Part shown: positions 36,818 to 47,366 of the stretch, piece after piece
Layout: each line of letters starts with the position of its first letter
Numbering within the stretch: position 1 is the first letter of the stretch
Source: Streptomyces hayashii
GTDB taxonomy: Bacteria; Actinomycetota; Actinomycetes; Streptomycetales; Streptomycetaceae
Assembly: GCF_024539815.1 (NCBI RefSeq)
Contig: NZ_JAHHIU010000103.1
Coordinates: forward strand, 1 to 63,198
Length of the DNA stretch: 63,198 bases
Direction of reading: 5' to 3'
The notes under the pieces: model-generated
Databases searched by the model: none
What the model saw: only the letters and a program-made list of their open reading frames with translations
What the model was told of the DNA's origin: nothing
Position numbers and translations under genes: made by a program

Positions 36818-37396
36818 TCAGTGGCCGCCGGCGGGGGGCTCGCAGTCGGTGCCGTCGGGGTAGCCGCCGAAGGCATCCGCCCGGGTCTTCTCGCGGTCGA
36901 TGCCGCCTTCCAGGCACAGAGGGTGGGCGACGACGAGGAAACTCACCCCGGTCGGGCCGTTCTGGGACGACTGCACGTCCCCGTCCGCGTATCCCAGACC
37001 GGTGAGCGCGGCGCGAGTGCTCTGCGGGCTGAAGTCGCCGCGTTCACGCAGCGGTTCGAGCGCCCGCTCGATCCGTCGGGCGGCCGCCAGCCCCTCGCAG
37101 CGGCTCCGGCCGTGCAACTGGAGTGGGACCAAGAAGCCGTGGTTCTCGGCGTAGTGGTCGGTGGGCGGCGTGGCGGGATCCGAGGCCGCCGCACTCGGAC
37201 TGGGCGTCGGCGCCGCGCTCTCACCGGGGCACCGGAAGTCCACCGGCTTGCTGGGCGTCGCCACGCCGGCCCGCGACGGGCCGCCGCCCCCGGCCTCCTG
37301 CCCCGCCCGCTGAGTTCCGCACCCCGCCGTCAGCAGAGTGACCGCGGCCAGCAGAGGTGCGGCGCGCAGTATTTCCCGGTGTCCGATCTTCGTCAT
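36818..37396 (-). CDS. Putative lipoprotein
   Basis: About 192 residues. The ATG at 37396 gives a short basic start, a hydrophobic stretch and the lipobox LTAGC, so the protein should be a lipoprotein. A disordered Gly/Ser/Pro/Ala linker (to about residue 80) is followed by a globular part with four cysteines (RSRCEGL, HPLCLEG, GTDCEPP and the earlier FRCPG) that may form two disulfides. No family recognised. An ATG 36 bases upstream would place the signal further in and is less likely. Confidence 0.7.
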   Translation of the reverse strand: MTKIGHREILRAAPLLAAVTLLTAGCGTQRAGQEAGGGGPSRAGVATPSKPVDFRCPGESAAPTPSPSAAASDPATPPTDHYAENHGFLVPLQLHGRSRCEGLAAARRIERALEPLRERGDFSPQSTRAALTGLGYADGDVQSSQNGPTGVSFLVVAHPLCLEGGIDREKTRADAFGGYPDGTDCEPPAGGH

Positions 37397-37477
37397 GCGC
37401 CGATCCTCGCGCGTACGGACGATCCGCGCCATGAGTTGCCGTACTCAGAGACCGACGGCGTCGGTAGGGTGTCCGCC

Positions 37478-38083
37478 GTGACTGTGGGAGCCCCGGACAC
37501 CCGGTTGATCGTGCTGCGCGGCAACAGCGCCTCCGGCAAGTCGTCGGTGGCGGCAGGACTGCGCGAGCGGTTCGGCCGGGGCCTGGCCCTGGTCGCGCAG
37601 GACAACCTCCGCCGGATCGTGCTGCGCGAGCGCGACCGGCCCGGCGCGGCGAACATCGGCCTGATCGACACCGTCGCCCGCTATGCCCTGGACGCCGGCT
37701 ACCACGTCGTCCTCGAAGGCATCCTGTACGCCGACCGATACGGCGCCATGCTCGCGCGGCTGCGCGCCGACCACCGGGGCCCGACCCACGCCTACTACCT
37801 GAACGTGCCGTTCGAGGAGACCCTCGCACGGCACGCGGGAAAGCCGATCGCCGACGAGGTCGGCGAGGCGGACCTGCGCGACTGGTACCGGGAGCTCGAC
37901 CTGCTGCCGAGCGGCGCCGAGACCGTCATCGGCGAGGGCAGCAGTCTCACGGAGACCGTCGACCGCATCATGCGCGAGACCGGCCTCGACCGCCTTCCGG
38001 CCCGCGAGGACCGAGCCCGCCCGGGCCACGAGGGAGCGACGCGGCCGTCATCGCACGGTCTCCAGGGTCCGCGCCAGGCGTGA
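37478..38083 (+). CDS. P-loop kinase-like AAA protein
   Basis: 201 residues with a Walker A GNSASGKSS near the N-terminus, a following QDNLRRIVLRER segment and VVLEGILYADRY (Walker-B-like strand). This is the layout of small ATP-dependent kinases related to zeta-toxin and chloramphenicol or gluconate kinases. Substrate unknown. GTG 37478 has GGTAGGG 8 bases upstream; GTG 37469 is an alternative. The 3' end overlaps the convergent APH gene by 36 bases. Confidence 0.75.
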   Translation: MTVGAPDTRLIVLRGNSASGKSSVAAGLRERFGRGLALVAQDNLRRIVLRERDRPGAANIGLIDTVARYALDAGYHVVLEGILYADRYGAMLARLRADHRGPTHAYYLNVPFEETLARHAGKPIADEVGEADLRDWYRELDLLPSGAETVIGEGSSLTETVDRIMRETGLDRLPAREDRARPGHEGATRPSSHGLQGPRQA

Positions 38084-39028
38084 GACGACGCTCAGCTTCG
38101 GCAGACGGCCCAGAGCGGCGACGACCTGACCGCTCGCGAACTCGCGCTGCGCCCGCGTCACCGTCGGATCGATCGCGGACTCGGCCTGGACCCGGACATA
38201 GTTCAGGGCCGTCGCGAACAGCGTCGAGAACGACTCCAGCCCCCGTACGACCGGACCGCCGCCGGCGTCCCGATACGCCCGCACCAGCCGCAGAGCCCGG
38301 TCGGCCTCGAAGTCGTTGCCGCCGGACCACACCCAGACGGCCTGGGCCAGCTCCCGTCCCGGTGAGATCGGCCCGGCGTTGTCCCAGTCCAGAAGCACCG
38401 CACCGGTCGCACCGACCAGGACGTTCTGCGGCTGCACGTCGAGATGCGAGGTGACGACGTCACCGGCGCCGGACGGGCTCACCTGCCGCGCGAGTTCCTT
38501 CGCCGACGTCGCGACGAACCGGCCCAGCTCGTCCGCCCACGGCGTCCCGCGGCGGCGCACCTCCCCGAGCAGCCGCGCCCACTCTTCCTCACCGGGGCAC
38601 CGCTCGTACCAGGGATCGGGCGCCGAGCCCTTGCCCGCCCCGGCCGTGTGCAGGACGGCCAGCGTGCGGCCGCACCAGCTCAGGACGTCCGGATCGGACA
38701 CGTCCGGCCGAGCGCCGTCGATCCACTCGTAGACCTTCACCCAGGACCCCTCGGGCCCGGGGGCGAGTTGCGAGGCGAAGGCGCCGTGACGGTTGGAGAA
38801 CAGCCGCGGCGAGACGACCCCCAGCCTCTCCGCGGCGGCCCGCAGCTCCGACTCCGCGAGCACCTGCCCTTCGTCGCACCCGAAGAGCATCTCCTTGACC
38901 GCCCAGGAGGAGCCCCGCCCGGACAGTTTCCAGATCTGCCCCAGCGCGCCCCGGGCGACGGGCCGTACGGTCCACGGCCCCTCACCGAGGCCGTACAGGT
39001 CCGCGATGCGGGCGGACATGGTCTCCAT
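38048..39028 (-). CDS. Aminoglycoside-phosphotransferase-like protein
   Basis: 326 residues with the APH/choline kinase fold: catalytic loop SHLDVQPQNVLV (D197, N202) and metal-binding LLDWDNAG (D214). The N-lobe has GALGQIWKLSG and a lysine in WAVKEMLFG. It probably phosphorylates a small molecule; antibiotic resistance cannot be assumed because most Streptomyces paralogues are uncharacterised. GGAAGG precedes the ATG. It follows the methyltransferase gene on the same strand by 44 bases and is likely co-transcribed with it. Confidence 0.8.
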   Translation of the reverse strand: METMSARIADLYGLGEGPWTVRPVARGALGQIWKLSGRGSSWAVKEMLFGCDEGQVLAESELRAAAERLGVVSPRLFSNRHGAFASQLAPGPEGSWVKVYEWIDGARPDVSDPDVLSWCGRTLAVLHTAGAGKGSAPDPWYERCPGEEEWARLLGEVRRRGTPWADELGRFVATSAKELARQVSPSGAGDVVTSHLDVQPQNVLVGATGAVLLDWDNAGPISPGRELAQAVWVWSGGNDFEADRALRLVRAYRDAGGGPVVRGLESFSTLFATALNYVRVQAESAIDPTVTRAQREFASGQVVAALGRLPKLSVVSRLARTLETVR

Positions 39029-39072
39029 GCGCGTGCCTTCCGGGGTGCGGTGGGGAGGGGACGGGGTCTCGG

Positions 39073-39879
39073 CTACGGCTTGATCCCCACTCCGGTCCAC
39101 AGGCTGACCTCGGCGTCCGTCGCCTCGACCGGACCGTCCGGACGCCAGCGGTGGCCGACCGTGACGCCGGGGTCGAGCAGCTCCAGTCCGTCGAAGAAGC
39201 GGGCTACGTCGTCCTGCGAGCGGAACTGCACAGGTGTGCCGGCCCCGGTGTAGATGTCGGTGACCTTCTGCCAGGTCGACGGGTCGAAGTCGGGCGTGCA
39301 GTGGCTCAGGGCCAGGGCGCTGCCCGAGGGGACCACGTCCAGCAGACGCGTCACTATGCCGTAGGGGTCCTGCGCGTCGGTGACGAAGTGCATCAGCGCG
39401 TTGAGGGACAGGGCCACGGGCTGCTCCAGGTCCAGCACCTCGGCGAGCGCGGGCGCGTCGAGCAGCGCGCCGGGATCGTTGACGTCCCCGTGGACGTAGG
39501 CCGTGCGTCCCTGGGGAGTGCTGCGCATCAGGCGTTCCGCGTACTTCAGGACCAGCGGGTCGTTGTCGGCGTAGACCACCCGCGCCTCGGGGACCACGGA
39601 CTGCGCGACCTGGTGCAGGTTCGGCTCGGTCGGGATGCCGGTGCCGATGTCCAGCCACTGGCGGATGCCGTGCTCCCGGGCGAGGACCCGGGTGGCCCGG
39701 TGCATGAAGGCGCGGTTCTCGCGGGCGCACACGAAGATGCCCGGGTAGACGCCCGCGACGGACTCCGCCGCCTGCTCGTCGACCTCGAAGTGGTCCTTGC
39801 CGCCCAGGTAGTAGTCGTACATCCGGGCGGAGTGCGGCCTGCTGGTGTCGATGTCCCGCGGGGCGTTCGAGGTGGTCAT
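39073..39879 (-). CDS. SAM-dependent methyltransferase, family 19 (DUF574)
   Basis: 268 residues. The N-terminal signature RPHSARMYDYYLGGKDHF and the SAM loop WLDIGTGIPTEPN are diagnostic of the actinomycete family formerly called DUF574; YADNDPLVLKYAE and YVHGDVNDP complete the nucleotide-binding core. These genes occur in many copies in Streptomyces, often beside WhiJ/DUF397 genes as here. Substrate unknown. The DUF397 gene lies 84 bases upstream. Confidence 0.92.
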   Translation of the reverse strand: MTTSNAPRDIDTSRPHSARMYDYYLGGKDHFEVDEQAAESVAGVYPGIFVCARENRAFMHRATRVLAREHGIRQWLDIGTGIPTEPNLHQVAQSVVPEARVVYADNDPLVLKYAERLMRSTPQGRTAYVHGDVNDPGALLDAPALAEVLDLEQPVALSLNALMHFVTDAQDPYGIVTRLLDVVPSGSALALSHCTPDFDPSTWQKVTDIYTGAGTPVQFRSQDDVARFFDGLELLDPGVTVGHRWRPDGPVEATDAEVSLWTGVGIKP

Positions 39880-39963
39880 CCTTGTGCCTTTCGGTGGTGT
39901 GCATGGGGGGTGCCGGGCAGGCCGGGTCCGGGGACGGCCGGGTCCTGTCCGTCGTGCTCGGTC

Positions 39964-40233
39964 TCAGCCGGCCGCCAGATGGTCGGCGAGACCCCGTTTG
40001 ACTCCCGCGACGAACGCGGCGATCTCCTCGGGCGTGTAGATCAGCGCGGGCCCGGCCGGGTCGGTCGACTGCCGCAGGGCCACACGGCCGTCGGCGAGCT
40101 GCTTGGTCTGCACGCACTGGCCCCCGTTGGGCCCGCTCCACGGGGACTCCCAGCCGTGGTCGCCCAGGTCGGAGGCGGGCATCCCGTTGTAGACGTCGTG
40201 CGCGTGACCGTGGCCGCCGCCGATGCCGCTCAT
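39964..40233 (-). CDS. DUF397 protein, partner of the WhiJ/Scr1 regulator
   Basis: 89 residues with the DUF397 pattern WESPWSGPNGGQCVQTKQLADGRVALRQS and PALIYTPEEIAAFVAGVKRG. It starts in an ATGA overlap with the stop of the XRE regulator gene, so the two are translationally coupled. In Streptomyces such pairs modulate development and antibiotic production, with the small protein acting on the regulator; some are described as toxin-antitoxin-like (Scr1/Scr2). Confidence 0.9.
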   Translation of the reverse strand: MSGIGGGHGHAHDVYNGMPASDLGDHGWESPWSGPNGGQCVQTKQLADGRVALRQSTDPAGPALIYTPEEIAAFVAGVKRGLADHLAAG

Positions 40234-41105
40234 GAGTACTCCTTGCGCATACGGTTCAGGAGTGCCCTGCTGTCCGTGTCCGAGGTCAGCAGGGACATGC
40301 GGTTGTGGGCCTCCAGATGCGCCGCGACCTCGGAGCGCTGGTCCAGGTACACGGCGCCGGAGAGGATCTCGGTGTAGACGATGTCGGGCAGTTCCGGCTC
40401 CTCGAACCGGAAGTAGGTGAACGGTGCGCAGGCGCCGACGTGCGCTCCGGCCGTGAACGGCACGATGTCGACGCTCACATGCTCCAGCTCCGACACCTCC
40501 AGCAGCCGGTCGATCTGCTCCCGCATCACCTCGGGGCCGCCCACCATCCGGTGCAGCACGGTCTCCTCCAACACCGTCCACAGCGTGGGCGCGTCGGCTC
40601 TCTCCAGCAGGCTCTGGCGGCGCAGCCGCAGGTCCACTCGGCGCTGGAGGTCCTCGTCCCGGTCGCTCGGGAAGCCGCCGCCGAGGACTCCGCGCGCGTA
40701 CCGAGGGGTCTGCAGCAGCCCCGTGACGTAGTGCGGCTCATAGGTGCGCAGGGTTCTGGCCCCGGTCTCCAGGCTGACGTATCCGCTGAACCAGCTCGGC
40801 AGCACATCGCGGTACGGGTGCCACCAGCCGGGCTCGTTGGCCCGCTCGGCGAGGGCGACGAACTCCTCGATCTCCTGCCGGTCGGCCCCGTAGGTGCCGA
40901 GCAGGATCTCCACGTAGAGCGGCTTGAGGCCGACCTCCGCCTTCTCCAGACGGCGGATGGTCAGCGGCTTGACGCGCAGCGCCCTGGCCGCGTCCTCCAG
41001 TGACGCGCCCGCGTTCTGGCGCCGTTCCTGCAGCCGCCGGCCGAGGATCATGCGCAACACGGTGGGCGCACTGGTGCTGCCTGTGCCCGAACGGCCTTCG
41101 CTCAC
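40230..41105 (-). CDS. XRE regulator with DUF5753 (WhiJ/Scr1 family)
   Basis: 291 residues: an N-terminal Cro/C1 helix-turn-helix (about 20-75, LGRRLQERRQNAGASLEDAARAL, then KPLTIRRLEKAEVGLK) and a DUF5753 domain (about 105-285, LRTYEPHYVTGLLQTPRYARGVL, HVSVDIVPFTAGAHVG). It pairs with the overlapping DUF397 gene, and a divergent RsbW-like ATPase gene lies across the promoter region. This trio is the whiJ/abaA-type arrangement. Confidence 0.92.
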   Translation of the reverse strand: MSEGRSGTGSTSAPTVLRMILGRRLQERRQNAGASLEDAARALRVKPLTIRRLEKAEVGLKPLYVEILLGTYGADRQEIEEFVALAERANEPGWWHPYRDVLPSWFSGYVSLETGARTLRTYEPHYVTGLLQTPRYARGVLGGGFPSDRDEDLQRRVDLRLRRQSLLERADAPTLWTVLEETVLHRMVGGPEVMREQIDRLLEVSELEHVSVDIVPFTAGAHVGACAPFTYFRFEEPELPDIVYTEILSGAVYLDQRSEVAAHLEAHNRMSLLTSDTDSRALLNRMRKEYS

Positions 41106-41420
41106 GCCGTGCCTCCTGAGGGACTGTCACCCTGATGCGTCCGACTGCGCCCTGATGACGCGACCGGACGGATACCGGCTTGCTGAAATTATCAGGCAGT
41201 CGGTTGCAGCTTGAACTTAGGTGCGAGCATAGTTACTCACGTGAACCGCGCCGCCGAACTTCAGCCTTCCCCCGTCAAGCTCCTCCACCCTCAAAGGAGT
41301 TGGGCTGCTCAGGCGTTCGCGGCGCAGGGGACCGAACAGAACACCCCGTCCTCGTCGGCCCCTTGCTCACCTTCCCCGGCCTCTGGCTGCTGCTCCCGCC
41401 CCCCACGGAAGGCGTCCACC

Positions 41421-41867
41421 GTGTCCCCCCACACGACTTCTCCCCAGCCGTTGGACACCTGGAGTCCGGATCGCACGCACTGGCTCGAACTTCCCGCCCA
41501 CCGCTCCAGCGTCTCGCTGGCGCGCCGCTCGATGGACGCGCGGCTGACGGCGTGGCGACTGCCCGGCGAGCTGTGCGCGGACGCCGTCCTGCTCGTGTCC
41601 GAGCTGGCCACCAACGCGGTACGGCACGCGCTCGGCACCCGGTTCCTGTGCGGAGTCGGGCTGGTCGGCGTCGGATGTCTGCGCCTGGAGGTGCACGACC
41701 AGGACCGATCGGGCCGCGCCCTGCCCCGCCGCGAGCCCGGCCCGGACGACGAGGGCGGCCGCGGACTGCTCCTCGTGGAGCAGCTCGCCCAGACCTGGGG
41801 CGTCGACCGCTCAAGACTGACCGGCGGCAACGCGATATGGGCGACCCTGACGACGGTGACGGCCTGA
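41421..41867 (+). CDS. RsbW-like ATP-binding protein
   Basis: 148 residues of the GHKL ATPase fold: N box ELATNAVRHA and G box DEGGRGLLLVEQLA. This is typical of the many Streptomyces anti-sigma-like serine kinases. GTG 41421 follows GGAAGG with 8-base spacing; earlier in-frame ATGs add Pro/Ser-rich residues unlike the family. It stands divergent to the WhiJ-type regulator. The last codons are made of a short tandem repeat. Confidence 0.82.
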   Translation: MSPHTTSPQPLDTWSPDRTHWLELPAHRSSVSLARRSMDARLTAWRLPGELCADAVLLVSELATNAVRHALGTRFLCGVGLVGVGCLRLEVHDQDRSGRALPRREPGPDDEGGRGLLLVEQLAQTWGVDRSRLTGGNAIWATLTTVTA

Positions 41868-41900
41868 CGACGACTGTGACGGCTTGACCACGGTGACGGC
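41847..41900. repeat. Three-copy tandem repeat at the ATPase 3' end
   Basis: Units at 41847-41863, 41864-41883 and 41884-41900 share CTGACGACGGTGACGGC with small changes; the stop codon falls in the second copy. This looks like slipped-strand duplication of the gene end. Confidence 0.55.
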
Positions 41901-41958
41901 CCGACGACTCCGACGTACGGCGGGCCTGACCTGACCGGTCACGGTAGGCGCGGCGTCC

Positions 41959-42000
41959 GGAGGGGCCGGCGCCGGCGCTTCCGCGAGCCGCCGCCCCTCC
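41959..42000. terminator. Candidate terminator between convergent genes
   Basis: 8-bp arms GGAGGGGC (41959-41966) and GCCCCTCC (41993-42000) around a GC-rich loop, in the 203-base gap between the ATPase and the ABM-fold gene. Confidence 0.4.
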
Positions 42001-42070
42001 GCGTCCGGCGCGAGGCGTCGGCCGACCGCGGCCCCGCGACCGCGCGAGGCCCGGCGGCGCGGACCGCGCC

Positions 42071-42394
42071 CTACGCTCCCTCGGGTCCCGCCTGCTGTGC
42101 CACCTCGAACGACCACAGGGTGGACGCCGAGGCCGCCGGCTTGGGGCGTTCCCCCTCCGCGCCGCCCCCGTGCGCCGCCTTCATCGAGCCTCCGAGCCAG
42201 GCCTGGAACGACTCCTCGTCCCGCCAGCGGGTGTAGACGAGGTAGGTGTCGGTGCCCTCGACCGGACGGAGCAGCTCGAACCACTCGAAGCCGTCGGAGT
42301 CCCCGACGGCGTCGGCCCGTGCGGCGAACCTCTTTTCCAGGGTCTCCCGCTGGTCCGCGGGGACGGTCAGTACGTTGATCTTCACTACGCTCAT
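42071..42394 (-). CDS. Antibiotic-biosynthesis-monooxygenase-fold (ABM) protein
   Basis: 107 residues with the dimeric ferredoxin-like ABM fold: VVKINVLTVPADQRETLEKRF, then GFEWFELLRPVEGTDTYLVYTRWRDEESFQAWL. Relatives include haem-degrading and quinone-type monooxygenases, but many are uncharacterised. It ends in a variable tail (SFEVAQQAGPEGA). ATG 42394 follows GGAGG; an upstream ATG is rejected. No partner gene on this strand. Confidence 0.82.
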   Translation of the reverse strand: MSVVKINVLTVPADQRETLEKRFAARADAVGDSDGFEWFELLRPVEGTDTYLVYTRWRDEESFQAWLGGSMKAAHGGGAEGERPKPAASASTLWSFEVAQQAGPEGA

Positions 42395-42601
42395 GGCCCC
42401 ATCCTCCCCCGCCCGCCGCCCGGGCGACGGACCGCCCCGAGGACGCCGCCCCAAAACCGCGCGGGAAGGCCGGGTGTAAGAGACCCGTCAATGCGGTGGG
42501 CATGGGCGTCAGGGGGCCGTCAAGGCAGGTCCGAGGGGGGACGGGACGGGGTTTGCTCGGTGTGTCCGCATCTTTTTCCGAGCCTGTCCAAGGAGTTCAC
42601 G

Positions 42602-42685
42602 ATGGCCGATCCGGCCTTCGTCGTCGCCACGGTCGCGATCTTCTCGCTGGTGGCCCTCGTGGCCAAGGGGGTGACGAGGCTGTGA
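42602..42685 (+). CDS. 27-residue membrane peptide upstream of kdpF
   Basis: MADPAFVVATVAIFSLVALVAKGVTRL: a single membrane helix with a basic end. It has a near-perfect ribosome site (AAGGAG, 42590-42595) and its stop overlaps the kdpF start as GTGA, so it is translated with the kdp operon. It resembles KdpF in size but not in sequence. Probably a small Kdp-associated or leader peptide; function unknown. Confidence 0.7.
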   Translation: MADPAFVVATVAIFSLVALVAKGVTRL

Positions 42686-42771
42686 CCGCCGAGGACATCG
42701 TCGGCCTGGTCGTGGCCGCAGCCCTGCTGGGCTATCTCGTGCTCGCCCTGATCTACCCGGAGAGGTTCTGA
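42682..42771 (+). CDS. kdpF: KdpF, small subunit of the K+-transporting ATPase
   Basis: 29 residues, one membrane helix with the KdpF ending LVLALIYPERF. It stabilises the KdpABC complex. It starts with GTG inside the stop of the preceding micro-ORF and ends 8 bases before kdpA. Confidence 0.85.
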   Translation: MTAEDIVGLVVAAALLGYLVLALIYPERF

Positions 42772-42779
42772 GCAGTCCC

Positions 42780-44440
42780 ATGAGTCCTGTACTCGCCGGC
42801 GTGCTCCAGTTGCTCGCGCTCGTCGCGGCGCTGGCGCTCGCCCATGTTCCCCTCGGCGACCACATGGCCCGGGTCTACTCCAGCGACCGGCACTGGCGGG
42901 TCGAGCGGTGGATCTACCGGGGCATAGGCGCCGATCCCGACGCAGAGATGCGGTGGCCCGCGTATCTGCGCGGTGTGCTCGCCTTCTCGGCGGCCGGAGT
43001 GCTGTTCCTCTATCTGCTCCAGCGCCTGCAAGGCCGTCTGCCCGGCTCGCTCGGCTTCCGGGCCATCGACCCGGACCAGGCGTTCAACACCGCCGCGTCC
43101 TTCGTCACCAACACCAACTGGCAGTCCTACTACGGCGAGCAGGCCATGGGCCACGTCGTGCAGACGGCGGGGCTCGCCGTTCAGAACTTCGTCTCCGCTG
43201 CCGTCGGCATCGCCGTGGCGGTGGCCCTGGTGCGCGGGTTCGCGCGGTCCCGCACCGGTGCGCTGGGCAACTTCTGGACGGACCTGGTCCGCGGGACCGT
43301 CCGCATCCTGCTGCCGCTCTCCGTCGTCGCCGCGATCGTCCTGGTCGCCTGCGGCGCCGTCCAGAACTTCTCCGGCATCCACGAGGTCGGTCAGTTCATG
43401 GGCGGCCCGCAGCAGTGGAACGGCGGCGCGGTCGCCTCGCAGGAGGCCATCAAGGAGATCGGCACCAACGGCGGCGGCTACTTCAACGCCAACTCCGCCC
43501 ACCCCTTCGAGAACCCGACGCCGTTCACCAACCTGTTCGAGATCTTTCTGCTGCTGGTGATCCCGTTCGCGTTGACGCGCACCTTCGGGATCATGGTCGG
43601 CTCGGTCCGGCAGGGCTACGCGATCCTGGCGACCATGGTCACCATCTGGGTCGGCTTCGTCGCGCTGATGATGTGGACCGAGTTCACCCACCACGGGCCG
43701 GCGCTCCAGCTCGCGGGCGGCGCGATGGAGGGCAAGGAGGTCCGCTTCGGCGTCGGCTCCTCCTCCATCTTCGCCGTCTCCACGACCCTCACCTCGACCG
43801 GCGCCGTCGACTCCTTCCACTCCTCCTTCACCGGCCTGGGCGGCGGCATCGCCCTGCTCGGCATGATGCTGGGCGAGATAGCGCCGGGCGGCACCGGCTC
43901 CGGCCTCTACGGAATGCTGGTCATGGCCGTGATCGCCGTCTTCATCGCCGGTCTCATGGTCGGCCGTACGCCCGAGTACCTGGGCAAGAAGATCGGCACC
44001 CGGGAGATCAAGCTCGCGGCCTGCTACCTCCTCGTCACGCCCGCCCTGGTCCTGGTCTTCACCGCCGTGGCGATGGCGCTGCCCACGCCGGCGCACTCCA
44101 TGACCAACACCGGCGCGCACGGCTTCTCCGAGATCCTCTACGCCTACACGTCCGCCGCCAACAACAACGGCTCGGCCTTCGCCGGGCTGAACGCGGACAC
44201 GCAGTGGTTCAACAGCACCCTGGGCCTGGCCATGATCCTGGGACGCTTCCTGCCGATGGTGTTCGTTCTGGCGCTGGCCGGCACCCTCGCCGAGCAGCGG
44301 CCGGTCCCGGTCACCGCCGGCACGCTGCGCACCGAGAAACCGCTGTTCACCGGCCTTCTGGTGGGCGCGATCCTGATCATCACCGGTCTCACCTACTTCC
44401 CGGCCCTCGCCCTGGGCCCGCTCGCCGAGGGGCTGGCGTC

Positions 44441-44444
<4 letters not shown>
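42780..44444 (+). CDS. kdpA: KdpA, K+-channel subunit of the Kdp ATPase
   Basis: 554 residues with about ten membrane helices and four degenerate selectivity-filter loops: VTNTNWQSY, EIGTNGGGYFNAN, STLTSTGAVDS and AANNNGSAFAGL. This is the subunit that binds and conducts K+ at low external potassium. Overlaps kdpB by ATGA. Confidence 0.97.
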
Positions 44445-46597
<2,153 letters not shown>

Positions 46598-46603
46598 AGG
46601 ACC

Positions 46604-47236
46604 ATGAACACCTCGCTCACCAACACCGCCCGGCTGCTCGCGGCCGCGCTGCGCGCCCTTCTCGTGCTGACCCTGGTCACCGGCGTCGTCTACCCGCTGG
46701 CGGTCACCGGCGTCGCCCAGAGCCTGTTCCCGCACCAGGCGAACGGCTCGGAGATCAGGGCGGACGGCGCCGTCGTCGGGTCCGCCCTGATCGGGCAACA
46801 GCACTACGGGCTCGACTTCTTCCAGCCCCGCCCGTCCGACGGGCTCGGCGAGAACTCGGTCAACACCCGGTACAGGCTGCTGCTCTCAGGAGCCACCAAC
46901 CTGTCCGCCGACGACAAGGACCTGGTCGCCTCGGTCGAAGCGGCCAAGGCGAAGGTCGTCAAGGAGAACTCCACCCCGCGATACACGGTCCGGCCGTCGC
47001 AGGTGCCGGCCGACGCCGTGACCTCCTCGGCGTCCGGCCTCGACCCCGACATCTCCCCGGCGTACGCCGAACTGCAGGTGCACCGGGTCGCCGAACGCAA
47101 CCGCCTGTCCCTCCCCGAGGTGCGGAAACTGGTCCGGGAACACACCGAGGGACGCACCCTGGGCTTCATCGGCGAGCCCCGGGTGAACGTCCTCGAACTC
47201 AACATCGCGCTCGAACGACTCACGTCCCGGGGCTGA
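46604..47236 (+). CDS. kdpC: KdpC subunit of the Kdp ATPase
   Basis: 210 residues: one N-terminal membrane helix (LLVLTLVTGVVYPLAVTGVAQ) and an extracytoplasmic domain with FFQPRPS, SGLDPDISPAYAELQVHRVA and VNVLELNIAL. It assists ATP binding to KdpB. Last gene of the operon, 6 bases after kdpB. No kdpD/kdpE sensor genes lie within the window. Confidence 0.96.
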   Translation: MNTSLTNTARLLAAALRALLVLTLVTGVVYPLAVTGVAQSLFPHQANGSEIRADGAVVGSALIGQQHYGLDFFQPRPSDGLGENSVNTRYRLLLSGATNLSADDKDLVASVEAAKAKVVKENSTPRYTVRPSQVPADAVTSSASGLDPDISPAYAELQVHRVAERNRLSLPEVRKLVREHTEGRTLGFIGEPRVNVLELNIALERLTSRG

Positions 47237-47249
47237 CGCCCGGGACGAC

Positions 47250-47308
47250 CGCACACCGCCGGACGCGTCGCCGCGGAAGCCCCGCGACCCGCGTCGCGGC
47301 GGTGTGCG
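47250..47308 (+). terminator. kdp operon terminator
   Basis: Perfect 12-bp arms CGCACACCGCCG (47250-47261) and CGGCGGTGTGCG (47297-47308). The 35-base loop can itself pair (ACGCG/CGCGT), forming a long hairpin 13 bases after the kdpC stop. Confidence 0.65.
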
Positions 47309-47366
47309 CGGCCGGGCCGGCGGCCCGGGTGTTGCCTGCGCCGGGCGTCCGGCGCACGCTGTTCCT

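Noticed and set aside
38048..39028. Annotating the APH-like gene as an aminoglycoside resistance gene
   Set aside because: Only the general fold is visible; the substrate pocket cannot be judged and most Streptomyces paralogues are not resistance enzymes.
39964..41105. Treating the XRE/DUF397 pair as a proven toxin-antitoxin system
   Set aside because: Some relatives are described that way, but the family is mainly developmental regulators and nothing in the sequence shows toxicity.
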